From Ruminococcaceae bacterium UBA5295 (GTDB lineage Bacteria; Bacillota; Clostridia; Oscillospirales; Acutalibacteraceae), in the NCBI GenBank assembly GCA_002411365.1, contig DHSD01000004.1, positions 1-16,890 on the forward strand: a stretch of DNA of 16,890 bases. Direction: 5' to 3'. The notes under the pieces are model-generated. The model was not told the DNA's origin. It was given only the letters and a program-made list of their open reading frames with translations, and made no database searches. Made by a program: the position numbers and the translations under genes. Positions 1 through 7,474 of the stretch are shown one piece after another. Every line of letters starts with the position of its first letter. Positions within the stretch are counted from its first letter, which is position 1.

Positions 1-519
1 TCTGTTCTCCTTAAGCAGATAACCGAATTTTCAAAACTTTATGATTTTAAGGCCGTCGTCCCGGTCTCTGCGCTTGACGGCAGCGGCATTTATAGCCTTA
101 AAGAAGAGCTGTGCAAAATGGCTCAGCCGGGCGTCCATTTTTTTGACGATGACGCAATAACTGACCAGCCTGAGCGCGTTATCGCTTCTGAAATCGTACG
201 CGAAAAAATGCTGCGCCTACTGAGCAGTGAAGTGCCGCACGGCATTGCCGTAAATGTGGAGAAGATGTCCGAAAGGGCCAACGGTTTAACTGATATTTCT
301 GCCACAATCTACTGCGAAAAGGAATCGCATAAAGGAATTATTATTGGCAGGAACGGTGCTATGCTGAAAAGAATTGGGACGTATGCGCGTGAGGATATGG
401 AAAAATTTTTTGGCTGTAAAATAAATTTAAAGCTTTGGGTAAAAGTAAGGGAAAACTGGAGAAACAAAGCAGATGCCCTGCGTGCATTCGGCTACGACAG
501 TTCCGATTTCGACAGGTAG
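1..519 (+). CDS. era: GTPase Era, C-terminal part (5' end outside window)
   Basis: Era is an essential membrane-associated GTPase that binds 16S rRNA near its 3' end and helps mature the 30S ribosomal subunit. The reading frame is open from base 1. The first part carries the end of the G domain, with a V-S-A-L-D stretch (about bases 61-75) matching the G5 'SA' motif of Era-type GTPases. The rest is a KH RNA-binding domain with the GxxG loop G-R-N-G at 346-357, followed by the LKLWVKVRENWRNK segment typical of the Era tail. The GTP-binding P-loop lies upstream and is not in the window. An internal ATG at 118 is not the start because the homology continues upstream of it. It is followed by yqzL and recO, a common order in Bacillota. 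The identification is firm. Confidence 0.96.
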   Translation, partial: SVLLKQITEFSKLYDFKAVVPVSALDGSGIYSLKEELCKMAQPGVHFFDDDAITDQPERVIASEIVREKMLRLLSSEVPHGIAVNVEKMSERANGLTDISATIYCEKESHKGIIIGRNGAMLKRIGTYAREDMEKFFGCKINLKLWVKVRENWRNKADALRAFGYDSSDFDR

Positions 520-552
520 CAGCAAAAAAACTATGCTTTATTGGCTGGTAAT

Positions 553-582
553 TTGTAATATTATGGCTTTTGTTCATAGAAT
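553..582 (+). promoter_or_regulatory. candidate promoter upstream of yqzL-recO
   Basis: TTGTAA (553-558) and TAGAAT (577-582) are separated by 18 bases in the 152-base gap between era and the yqzL-like gene. The -10 matches consensus at 5 of 6 positions and the -35 at 4 of 6. The -10 lies in a 9-base direct repeat, TCATAGAAT at 574-582 and again at 589-597. This is a motif match only; the gene could equally be read through from era. Confidence 0.3.
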
Positions 583-636
583 TACCGCTCATAGAATCTT
601 GCTAAATGCAAATACTTTTTGCGTAAGGATTCTTTG

Positions 637-650
637 CCGGCAGATGCCGG
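637..650 (+). other. short hairpin just before the yqzL ribosome binding site
   Basis: CCGGC (637-641) and GCCGG (646-650) form a perfect 5-bp stem with a 4-base loop, ending 7 bases before the AAGGAG at 658-663. Only three T's follow, so it is a poor terminator. It may shape access to the ribosome binding site or simply mark the mRNA leader. Confidence 0.35.
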
Positions 651-671
651 TTTAGCGAAGGAGCGGTTTTG

Positions 672-830
672 ATGGACGAAAAAACGGCATGGGAATTTTT
701 CAGCCGCACGGGTTCTGTCGAGGATTACCTGATTTATGCGCAGTGCAAGGCAAAACGGGAAAAGCAGCAGGTGGTGCATGATGAAAACGGACGTCAGGGG
801 CCTGGTGGTTTCGGAGAAGCGCGTGGGTGA
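672..830 (+). CDS. yqzL: YqzL-like small protein (52 aa)
   Basis: This small gene encodes 52 residues starting MDEKTAWEFFSRTGSVEDYL. The pattern W-x-x-F-x-x-T-G-x-x-x-x-Y-L-x-Y resembles the YqzL family, short proteins of unknown function commonly encoded between era and recO in Bacilli and Clostridia. The position here matches exactly. A clear AAGGAG (658-663) lies 8 bases before the ATG. The second half (from about residue 30) is basic and then Gly-rich and does not look conserved. Its last 16 or so codons overlap the start of recO in a different frame, which suggests translational coupling. No catalytic motif, signal peptide or membrane segment is visible. The family assignment rests on the N-terminal motif and the synteny; the function is unknown. 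Confidence 0.75.
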   Translation: MDEKTAWEFFSRTGSVEDYLIYAQCKAKREKQQVVHDENGRQGPGGFGEARG

Positions 831-1602
831 GAATGACCGGCTTGTGACACTGCTTACGGCGGAGAAAGGCATACTGCGCGCGTTTGTACAAAGGCCGCGG
901 CATGCAGGGGGCGGGCGCCTTTCGGCTACGAGGCTTCTTACTTATTCGAGGTTCAGCATTTTTGAAGGGCGCAGTAGCTACATAGTCGATGACGCCCAGC
1001 CGATAGAGGTTTTCTTTGACCTTTGCAAAGGCCTTGGCAGCCTTTCGCTTGCCCAGTATTTCTGCGAACTTGCGATTGCGCTTGCGCCACAGGGCAGCGA
1101 AGCGGAAAATTTTCTTCGGCTGCTGCTCAATGCCATGTATTTTTTGTGCAGGGGCACACACCCGAAACGTGTGCTCAAGTCTATAGTTGAGATGCGTATT
1201 ATGTCGCTTGCGGGGTATATGCCTGACCTTGTGTGCTGCGAAAAATGCGGCTGCTATGAAGCTGACAAAATGTTTTTTATGCCGAGGAGCGGAAAAATAA
1301 TTTGCGGAAAGTGCTTTGCTCCGCCAGAACCGCCGGAGCCGTATTTTGCCATGGGGCGTGGAGCCATAACTGCTATGCGCCATACTGTGTATGCCGATTT
1401 TGACAAGCTTTTTTCGTTCCGGGTTTCGGAAAAAGTCGGGAAAGAACTTTCCGCCGCTTCAGAGCGCTATGTGCTGGAGACACTTGGGCATAGCTTCGCG
1501 ACACTTGATTTTTACCACAAGGTTATGCAGCAGCCTGCGCCGGAGCATGGCACATCTTTTGATGATGACGAAAATAAAAAATCACGTGAGCAGGAAACAT
1601 AA
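781..1602 (+). CDS. recO: DNA repair protein RecO
   Basis: RecO works in the RecFOR pathway: it binds single-stranded DNA and SSB and, with RecR, loads RecA at gaps. The protein has 273 residues, close to the family's usual 240-260. The N-terminal OB fold is recognisable (VRGLVVSEKRVGENDRLVTL, then a G-x-L-x-A-F-V segment). A zinc-finger pair follows, C153-x2-C156 and C175-x2-C178, as in many Gram-positive RecO proteins. The tail is acidic. The frame is open upstream to an ATG at 736, but family alignment and AGGTGG at 769-774 favour ATG 781 (6 bases away) over ATG 778 (3 bases). It overlaps the yqzL-like gene by 50 bases and is followed 32 bases later by a metallophosphoesterase, probably in the same transcript. 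Confidence 0.93.
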   Translation: MKTDVRGLVVSEKRVGENDRLVTLLTAEKGILRAFVQRPRHAGGGRLSATRLLTYSRFSIFEGRSSYIVDDAQPIEVFFDLCKGLGSLSLAQYFCELAIALAPQGSEAENFLRLLLNAMYFLCRGTHPKRVLKSIVEMRIMSLAGYMPDLVCCEKCGCYEADKMFFMPRSGKIICGKCFAPPEPPEPYFAMGRGAITAMRHTVYADFDKLFSFRVSEKVGKELSAASERYVLETLGHSFATLDFYHKVMQQPAPEHGTSFDDDENKKSREQET

Positions 1603-1634
1603 AAAATATCTGCCAGTAATGAGGTCTTGGCAAT

Positions 1635-2516
1635 ATGCAAGCAGAAAAAACATATGGAAACATTTCCTGGAGGGTGATGAAAACAGTTTCGACGGTTTTT
1701 CCGGAAAACTATTTTCTCAGGACTTCCAGGTATGCAGTCTATTCTGAAAAAGTGCCATCATTATTTAACGGATTCCGCATTGTTCAGCTTTCGGACCTCC
1801 ATGGGCGCAGTTTCGGCGCAGGCGACAGCCGCCTGCTGAAGAAAATTGCGGCTGAGGTGCCGGACGCTGTTGTTATAACTGGCGATATTGCCGACAGCCA
1901 CACACGCAGTTATGCGGAGATTTTTAATTTTGCGAAAGCACTGTGCCGAAAATATCCGGTCTATTTTTCTTCAGGCAACCATGAAATTAACATGGCGTAT
2001 AAGCGGCGCAATGAACTTTTGCGTGGCCTGCAGGAATGCGGTGTCCATGTGCTTGACAACACGTTTGAAGACATAGAGCGCAGCGGAGCGAAGATCCACA
2101 TTTACGGGTACAGGCTTCCGCTTCGCTATTACAGGGCGAATGGCTGCAGAAAACCGCGCCCGAAGCTGACCTGCGAGGCGATGCGGCGGATGATTGGCCC
2201 GTGCAGTGCAAAAGAGTACTCAATACTTTTAGCACATAACCCTTTATGCTTTGATACTTATGCAATGTGGGGTGCCGATTTGACTTTTAGCGGCCATGTG
2301 CACGGCGGGCTCATATATCTCCCGCGTTTCGGCGGCGTGTTTTCACCGGAGCGCAGCTTTTTTCCGCACTACAGCTGCGGAGTTTACTCGTCAGAAAAAT
2401 TCCCAGAGCGCAAAATGGTGGTAAACCGTGGCCTTGCACGCGGCACGCGAATCAATGATATCCCTGAAATTGTGCTTCTTACTCTTCATCATGTGCCCAA
2501 GAAGGGAAAAGAATGA
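1635..2516 (+). CDS. calcineurin-like metallophosphoesterase
   Basis: This is a two-metal phosphoesterase of the calcineurin-like superfamily, in the YkoQ/YaeI-like group of Gram-positive bacteria. All metal-ligand motifs are present: D54-x-H56 (SDLHG), G-D84 (TGDI), G-N115-H116-E, H201 (LAHNP) and G-H221-x-H223 (SGHVHGG). It has 293 residues from ATG 1635, which has GAGGT at 1621-1625, 9 bases upstream. ATG 1677 is an alternative, but its GGAGGG is only about 3 bases away. Many relatives carry an N-terminal transmembrane helix; none is visible here, so a cytoplasmic location is likely. The natural substrate cannot be read from the sequence. It sits between recO and mutS2 with gaps of 32 and 18 bases, so it is probably co-transcribed with them. 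Confidence 0.88.
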   Translation: MQAEKTYGNISWRVMKTVSTVFPENYFLRTSRYAVYSEKVPSLFNGFRIVQLSDLHGRSFGAGDSRLLKKIAAEVPDAVVITGDIADSHTRSYAEIFNFAKALCRKYPVYFSSGNHEINMAYKRRNELLRGLQECGVHVLDNTFEDIERSGAKIHIYGYRLPLRYYRANGCRKPRPKLTCEAMRRMIGPCSAKEYSILLAHNPLCFDTYAMWGADLTFSGHVHGGLIYLPRFGGVFSPERSFFPHYSCGVYSSEKFPERKMVVNRGLARGTRINDIPEIVLLTLHHVPKKGKE

Positions 2517-2534
2517 GAAAGGATTTTTGCCAAC

Positions 2535-4907
2535 ATGGCCGACATGAATGAAACTATGAAAAAGCATGCAAAAGCGCTGGAACTCGATAAGATACTTAAG
2601 CTCCTTGCGAAGCAGACATCGTGCAGCGATGCGGCTGATGCGGCGATTGCTATTGCACCTTCACCCGAAAATGCGGAACGCCTTTTGCAGGAAACTGATG
2701 ATGCTTTTGTAATGATGGCGCGTTTTGGCTCACCGTCATTCGGCGGCCTCACTAATGTTACGAATTTCCTGCGCCGCGCGCAGGAAGGCGGCGTACTCAC
2801 AATGGGCGAGTTGCTGAAAGTTGCGGAAGTGCTGCGCACACTGCGCGGTATATCTGAATGGCGGCAAAAATGCCTCGGCGTGAAAAGTGTGCTTGATGAC
2901 CGCTTCAATATGCTCATGCCTAACCAATACCTTGAGAACCGGATAAACGACGCTATAATTTCAGAAGAGGAAATGGCAGACAGCGCTTCACCGGTGCTTT
3001 CAGACATACGCAGGAAAATCCGCAGGTTTTCTGCGCATGCGCGCGAAATTCTCGACCACATGGTGCACTCGCAGGCATACCAGAAATATCTGCAGGAGCC
3101 GATAGTCACAATCAGGGACGGCCGCTTTGTCATTCCGGTAAAATCGGAGTGCCGCAGCGCTGTGCCGGGGCTTGTGCATGACACTTCGGCGAGCGGTTCT
3201 ACAGCCTTTGTAGAACCTATGGGGGCAGTTGAGGCAAACAACCACGTGAAAGTTTTGCTTTCTGAAGAAAAGAAAGAGATTGAACGTATACTTGCCGAGC
3301 TTTCGTCAGAAGCGGGGAATTTTGCAGATACTATTATCCGCAGTTACAATGCCGCCGTGCAGCTGAATGTAATATTTGCCAAAGCATCGCTTGCCTATAA
3401 AATGAAGGCGACAAGGCCGAAGCTTAACAACAATGGGAAAATAGTGCTTAAGCGTGCGCGTCACCCGCTTATAGACATGGGAAAAGTTGTGCCTACGGAT
3501 ATTGAGCTTGGAATACGTTTTGACACGCTTGTTATCACAGGGCCAAATACCGGCGGCAAAACGGTTGCGCTTAAGACTGTTGGCCTGCTGACATTGATGG
3601 CAATGTGTGGTATGATGATACCGGCAGCGGAAGGCAGCGAGATTTCTGTTTTCAGCAAAGTACTTGCAGATATCGGCGACGAACAAAGCATAGAACAGTC
3701 ACTTTCGACATTTTCTGCACATATTAAGAATATAATAGGAATTATGGAAGTTGCCGACAGCAGCAGCCTCATACTGCTTGATGAACTTGGTGCCGGCACG
3801 GACCCTGTAGAGGGCGCGGCCCTTGCAGAATCTATCCTTGAGGCGCTTCGCGGCAAAGGCGCGAAGATTGCCGCAACAACACACTATGCAGAGCTTAAGG
3901 CCTATGCGTTGCGGACGGAAGGTGTAGAAAATGCATGCTGTGAATTTGATGTAGCCACTTTGCGGCCGACGTACCGTTTGCTTATAGGAATGCCTGGGCG
4001 TTCGAACGCCTTTGCCATTTCGCTGCGCCTCGGTATGGATGCAGATGTTGTCAGCCGTGCCAAACAGCTTGTTTCCGGTGAGGACAGGCGTTTTGAAGAT
4101 GCTGTGAGCGGCCTGCAGCAAAGCCGCCAAAAACTGGAGCTTGAGCGTGAGGGAGCACGCCGCGAAAGCACTCAGGCAAGGAAAGCAAAACAGGAGGCGG
4201 AAGAAGCACGCGACAGTGTCCGCGCAGAAAGTGGCCGCCAGATGGAAAATGCCCATGAGAAAGCTGCTCAGCTTGTTGCCCGCACGCGCGCGCAGATTAA
4301 TGAGCTTCTGAACGAAATGGACGAAATAAAGAAAAACAAAAACAAATCTATTACAGCGGAACAGAAAGCAAAACTGAAATCCGGCATCCGCACCCTTGAA
4401 GATACAGCTGACCCGGTAAGCGAGAAAAAAGAAGACGGGTACCGCCTTCCGCGCCCGCTGAAAACTGGGGATTCGGTTCTTATCTGCAGCGTAGGCAAAA
4501 GGGGAACGGTTATGCGCCTGCAGAAAGGGAATCCGCCTAAAGTCCTTGTGCAGACGGGGACTGTTGAAATGCGCATACCGCTTTCAGGCCTGAGGCTTGT
4601 AAAAGATGAGCCGAAACGCCATTCTTTCCGCACAGTAACTAAACAAATAAACCACTCACAAATGAATTCAGCTGAGATTGACGTGCGAGGCCAGACGGCC
4701 GAGGAAGCGCTTATGAACGTTGACCGGTTTATCGATTCGGCACAGCTGTCAGGTGTTGGGCAGCTGACGGTTATTCATGGCAAAGGGACAGGTGTGCTTC
4801 GCAGCGCTGTCCAGAAGCACCTGAAAAACTATCCCGGTGTAAAAAGCTACAGGCTCGGCACTTACGGCGAAGGCGAGTCCGGAGTGACAATCGTAGAGCT
4901 GAAATAA
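2535..4907 (+). CDS. mutS2: MutS2 ATPase with Smr endonuclease domain
   Basis: MutS2 is a MutS-family ATPase that does not act in mismatch repair. It has been linked to suppression of recombination and, in Bacillus subtilis, to splitting of collided ribosomes. At 790 residues it is full length. The order is a MutS core region (about 1-300), the ATPase with Walker A G336-P-N-T-G-G-K-T343, an STFSAH block, Walker B L-I-L-L-D416-E417, a charged coiled coil (about 525-620), a small beta-rich linker (about 640-700) and a C-terminal Smr domain with D716-V-R-G and H748-G-K-G-T-G. The Smr nuclease motifs look intact. A GAAAGGA at 2517-2523 precedes ATG 2535 by 11 bases; ATG 2544 is a possible alternative. 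The gene follows the phosphoesterase closely and precedes the YpmS-like gene by about 10 bases. Confidence 0.97.
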   Translation: MADMNETMKKHAKALELDKILKLLAKQTSCSDAADAAIAIAPSPENAERLLQETDDAFVMMARFGSPSFGGLTNVTNFLRRAQEGGVLTMGELLKVAEVLRTLRGISEWRQKCLGVKSVLDDRFNMLMPNQYLENRINDAIISEEEMADSASPVLSDIRRKIRRFSAHAREILDHMVHSQAYQKYLQEPIVTIRDGRFVIPVKSECRSAVPGLVHDTSASGSTAFVEPMGAVEANNHVKVLLSEEKKEIERILAELSSEAGNFADTIIRSYNAAVQLNVIFAKASLAYKMKATRPKLNNNGKIVLKRARHPLIDMGKVVPTDIELGIRFDTLVITGPNTGGKTVALKTVGLLTLMAMCGMMIPAAEGSEISVFSKVLADIGDEQSIEQSLSTFSAHIKNIIGIMEVADSSSLILLDELGAGTDPVEGAALAESILEALRGKGAKIAATTHYAELKAYALRTEGVENACCEFDVATLRPTYRLLIGMPGRSNAFAISLRLGMDADVVSRAKQLVSGEDRRFEDAVSGLQQSRQKLELEREGARRESTQARKAKQEAEEARDSVRAESGRQMENAHEKAAQLVARTRAQINELLNEMDEIKKNKNKSITAEQKAKLKSGIRTLEDTADPVSEKKEDGYRLPRPLKTGDSVLICSVGKRGTVMRLQKGNPPKVLVQTGTVEMRIPLSGLRLVKDEPKRHSFRTVTKQINHSQMNSAEIDVRGQTAEEALMNVDRFIDSAQLSGVGQLTVIHGKGTGVLRSAVQKHLKNYPGVKSYRLGTYGEGESGVTIVELK

Positions 4908-4917
4908 TTTTCAGAGA

Positions 4918-5634
4918 GTGGGTAAGCTTGATATGAGCAATACATACTACAGGGGCTACCAAGGGCTGGCTCCTGAAAAAAAGCACAGCCACAAAGCGCT
5001 CAAAATATTTTTTATTGTGCTTGCCGTAATAGTTGCGGCAATACTTGTTTTGGTGTGGATGATTTTCAGCGATCCTTATAAAGGGAAAGGCCTTGATGAA
5101 GTTAAACCTTCAGCTCAGCTGTTGGAAGATGTAAAAAAATCTGCGATTGATGGCAAGGAATGCAGCATATCAAAAGACACAGTAAATGGTTTCCTCTCAT
5201 ATCTTTTGGGCAAAGGCGTTTTGCCGAGAGGGAAAAAAGACGAGCTGTATATCCGTGCGGTAGCAGCAGCCGGCACTGAAGGCAGCAATGCGGATATTTA
5301 TGTACCAATAACATATAATGGCAAAAATCTTGCCGTAACAGCAAATATCACGCCGTCAATCAGAACATCAGACAGCAGGCCTGTTGTGCGTGTAAATTCA
5401 ATCCATTTGGGGCGCCTGTCGCTGCCTGTGTCAAAGGTGCTCAGCTATGCTGATTCCAGCCTGCCGGAGAGCTGCTATGTTACGGGAGATACGATAGTTA
5501 TGCCTGATTTGTCGCTAAAAGCTTCTGTATATAACATTTCTTTTTCAACGAAGCTCAGCCGCTTCCAAATTGAAAACGGAAGTTTAAAGTTTGCGGTTTC
5601 TTCATACGTAAGCAAAGCAAAAAGTGAACCTTGA
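4918..5634 (+). CDS. membrane-anchored protein resembling YpmS (DUF2140)
   Basis: The protein has 238 residues if it starts at GTG 4918 and 233 from ATG 4933; neither has a strong ribosome binding site, so the start is uncertain. A basic N-terminal tail (with KKHSHK) is followed by one transmembrane helix at about residues 28-50 and then an extracellular domain of about 185 residues rich in beta strands (Y-V-P-I-T-Y, V-T-A-N-I-T-P). This layout and the pattern S-I-S-K-x-T-V-N-x-F-L-x-Y-L resemble YpmS/DUF2140 proteins of Bacillota, whose function is unknown to me. The gene follows mutS2 by about 10 bases and is probably the last gene of that operon. Its stop codon (5632-5634) lies inside the -35 box of the next promoter. 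The family call is tentative. Confidence 0.6.
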   Translation: MGKLDMSNTYYRGYQGLAPEKKHSHKALKIFFIVLAVIVAAILVLVWMIFSDPYKGKGLDEVKPSAQLLEDVKKSAIDGKECSISKDTVNGFLSYLLGKGVLPRGKKDELYIRAVAAAGTEGSNADIYVPITYNGKNLAVTANITPSIRTSDSRPVVRVNSIHLGRLSLPVSKVLSYADSSLPESCYVTGDTIVMPDLSLKASVYNISFSTKLSRFQIENGSLKFAVSSYVSKAKSEP

Positions 5635-5659
5635 CACCATTTGTTTTTTCTGTTATAAT
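5631..5659 (+). promoter_or_regulatory. consensus sigma-A promoter for ylxM-ffh-rpsP-khpA
   Basis: TTGACA (5631-5636) and TATAAT (5654-5659) match consensus at all 12 positions with an ideal 17-base spacer. Transcription should begin near 5666. The -35 box overlaps the stop codon of the upstream gene. Promoters this close to consensus are usually strong, which fits SRP and ribosomal protein genes. Confidence 0.92.
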
Positions 5660-5666
5660 CTGTTTC

Positions 5667-5688
5667 TGTAAAGACGTAGAGCTTTACA
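5667..5688 (+). other. 5'-end hairpin of the ylxM-ffh mRNA
   Basis: TGTAAAG (5667-5673) and CTTTACA (5682-5688) are perfectly complementary over 7 bp around an 8-base loop. The arm begins at or next to the predicted transcription start, so the mRNA would carry a hairpin at its extreme 5' end, just before the ribosome binding site AAGGCGG (5690-5696). Such 5' stems often protect mRNA from decay; that role is inferred here. Confidence 0.5.
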
Positions 5689-5704
5689 CAAGGCGGTGTT
5701 CCCA

Positions 5705-6070
5705 ATGGCCAAAGACATGAAGATTTCTTTCCTTCTGGATTTTTACGGCGGTATGCTGACAAAAAAGCAGCGTGAAGTGATTGAACTTTATTATAATGAT
5801 GACCTGTCACTTTCAGAGATAGCCGAAAATGTTGGAATTACCCGCCAGGGTGTGCGCGATGCCATTAAGCGCGCCGAAGCACAGCTTACTGAGTTGGAAG
5901 ACCGTGTTGGCTTTGCAAAACGCTCGGTTCAGTTGGGCAATGCACTGAAAGAGATTTGCAGGGAAGCATATAACATAAAGGAATGTAACAGCCACTGCAG
6001 CAGTGTTGATGAAATCGAGCAGAGTGCTGACCGTATTATCAGCATGGCTGAGAGCCTTAATCATAGTTAG
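5705..6070 (+). CDS. ylxM: YlxM-family SRP-associated DNA-binding-like protein
   Basis: YlxM (p13 family) is a small helix-turn-helix protein encoded next to ffh in many Bacillota and reported in streptococci to modulate SRP GTPase activity. The 121-residue product begins MAKDMKISFLLDFYGGMLT and continues with K-Q-R-E-V-I-E-L-Y-Y, D-D-L-S-L-S-E-I-A-E and I-T-R-Q-G-V-R-D-A-I-K-R, the sigma-factor region 4-like signature of the family. ATG 5705 is chosen because family members begin with this M-x-K; the in-frame GTG at 5696 has no spaced ribosome binding site, while AAGGCGG at 5690-5696 suits 5705. The tail after about residue 75 is variable. It is first in the operon and 14 bases upstream of ffh. 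Confidence 0.93.
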   Translation: MAKDMKISFLLDFYGGMLTKKQREVIELYYNDDLSLSEIAENVGITRQGVRDAIKRAEAQLTELEDRVGFAKRSVQLGNALKEICREAYNIKECNSHCSSVDEIEQSADRIISMAESLNHS

Positions 6071-6084
6071 TAGGAGGAAAAGCC

Positions 6085-7413
6085 TTGGCATTCGAGAGCC
6101 TTTCAGAAAAGCTTTCGGCTGTTTTTAAGCGGCTGAAATCAAAAGGAAAACTGAGCGAGTCAGATGTTAAAGAAGTAATGCGCGAAGTACGCCTTGCATT
6201 GCTTGAAGCTGACGTAAACTATAAAGTCGCGAAAGATTTCACAAAAAAAGTCGGCGAGCGTGCGGTAGGAGCCGAAGTTATGGAAAGCCTTACGCCTGCC
6301 CAGACAGTCATAAAGATTGTCAATGAAGAGCTCACAAAACTTATGGGTGGGGGCGCGGTGAAACTTAACAGCCCTTCCGCTCCGCCTGCTGTTATAATGC
6401 TTTGCGGCCTGCAGGGCTCAGGCAAGACCACACATGCCGGCAAACTCGGCCTGATGCTTAAAAATCAAGGCCACCGCCCGCTCCTCGCCGCGTGCGATAT
6501 TTATCGTCCGGCGGCGATTCAGCAGCTCAAAATAATCGGCGAAAAAGCAGGAGTGCCGGTTTTCGAAATGGGCACCGAAAAACCTGTGAAAATCTGCAGG
6601 GCTGCCATATCACATGCGAAAGATTATGGCAACGACTATGTTATTATAGACACGGCAGGCCGCCTCCAGATAGATGAAACGCTTATGCAGGAGCTTAAAA
6701 ACATAAAAGAGGCTGTGCATCCGTCTGATATTCTGCTCGTTGTTGACGCAATGACAGGGCAGGAAGCCGTTAATGTGGCAAAGTCGTTTAATGACCTCCT
6801 CGATATAACTGGTGTTATACTTACAAAGCTGGATGGTGACGCAAGGGGCGGTGCGGCGCTTTCTGTGCGCGCAGTAACCGGTAAGCCTATCAAATTTGCC
6901 GGCACTGGTGAAAAGCTGGCCGATTTGGAAGTTTTCCACCCTGACCGCATGGCCTCCCGTATACTCGGCATGGGCGATGTGCTTACGCTTATTGAGGATG
7001 CTGAGAAAAATATTGACCGCAAAAAAGCGGAAGACACGGCGCGCAAGATGATGCATACCGGCCTCGATTTTAACGATATCCTTGAAGAGATGCGCCAGAT
7101 GCAGAAGATGGGTCCAATGAAAAACATAATTGCGAAAATGCCAGGCATGGCTCAGCAGCTGAAAGACGTCGATATAGACGACAGGCAGGTAGACCGTACC
7201 GAGGCCATGATACTTTCCATGACGGCGAAGGAGCGCGCAAATCCGGAGATCATAACTCCGCCGCGCAAGCGCCGCATAGCCGCAGGAAGCGGCATGAAGG
7301 TAGAAGATGTAAACAAGCTGCTTAAAGGCTATGACCAGATGCGGAAGGTAATGAAACAGTTTAAGAAAAAAGGGCTGCGCAAAAAGCTCTTCGGCATGAA
7401 AATGCCGCATTGA
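6085..7413 (+). CDS. ffh: signal recognition particle protein Ffh
   Basis: Ffh is the GTPase subunit of the bacterial signal recognition particle. With 4.5S/scRNA it binds signal sequences of nascent membrane proteins and docks with FtsY. The protein has 442 residues, a normal length. After the N domain (about 1-90) come the G motifs: G108-L-Q-G-S-G-K114-T-T, D189-T-A-G-R193 and T247-K-L-D250-G. The C-terminal M domain (about 300-442) has the Met-rich segments expected for signal-peptide binding and basic stretches for RNA. The start is TTG at 6085, with AGGAGG at 6072-6077, 7 bases upstream. Homology begins at this codon (M-A-F-E-S-L-S-E-K-L), so a rare start codon is used. Neither ftsY nor smc is adjacent, unlike many Bacilli. 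Confidence 0.98.
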   Translation: MAFESLSEKLSAVFKRLKSKGKLSESDVKEVMREVRLALLEADVNYKVAKDFTKKVGERAVGAEVMESLTPAQTVIKIVNEELTKLMGGGAVKLNSPSAPPAVIMLCGLQGSGKTTHAGKLGLMLKNQGHRPLLAACDIYRPAAIQQLKIIGEKAGVPVFEMGTEKPVKICRAAISHAKDYGNDYVIIDTAGRLQIDETLMQELKNIKEAVHPSDILLVVDAMTGQEAVNVAKSFNDLLDITGVILTKLDGDARGGAALSVRAVTGKPIKFAGTGEKLADLEVFHPDRMASRILGMGDVLTLIEDAEKNIDRKKAEDTARKMMHTGLDFNDILEEMRQMQKMGPMKNIIAKMPGMAQQLKDVDIDDRQVDRTEAMILSMTAKERANPEIITPPRKRRIAAGSGMKVEDVNKLLKGYDQMRKVMKQFKKKGLRKKLFGMKMPH

Positions 7414-7421
7414 ACAGCATT

Positions 7422-7440
7422 CATACGGCTTTTGCCGATG
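7422..7440 (+). other. intercistronic hairpin between ffh and rpsP
   Basis: CAT-A-CGGC, a TTTT loop, then GCCG-ATG gives a 7-bp stem with one bulged A (7422-7440). No T-run follows, so it should not terminate. It could adjust the relative stability of the ffh and rpsP mRNA segments, which need very different expression levels. Confidence 0.35.
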
Positions 7441-7474
7441 AAGATAAGAGACATATATTGTGGAGGTGAAAAAT

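Noticed and set aside
736..780. Upstream extension of recO from ATG 736
   Set aside because: The extra residues do not match RecO, no ribosome binding site precedes 736, and the stretch is covered by the yqzL-like frame.
700..1383. Minus-strand open frame of about 227 codons opposite recO
   Set aside because: It lies antisense to a clear recO gene, has no recognisable domain and no ribosome binding site; the composition (many His, Arg, Lys) is typical of a shadow frame.
2489..3241. Minus-strand open frame of about 250 codons opposite mutS2
   Set aside because: Ser/Arg/Phe-rich shadow of mutS2 codons, with no family motif.
6610..7410. Minus-strand open frame of about 266 codons opposite ffh
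   Set aside because: Exactly antisense to the conserved ffh G and M domains, with low-complexity His/Tyr/Leu composition; explained by ffh codon use.
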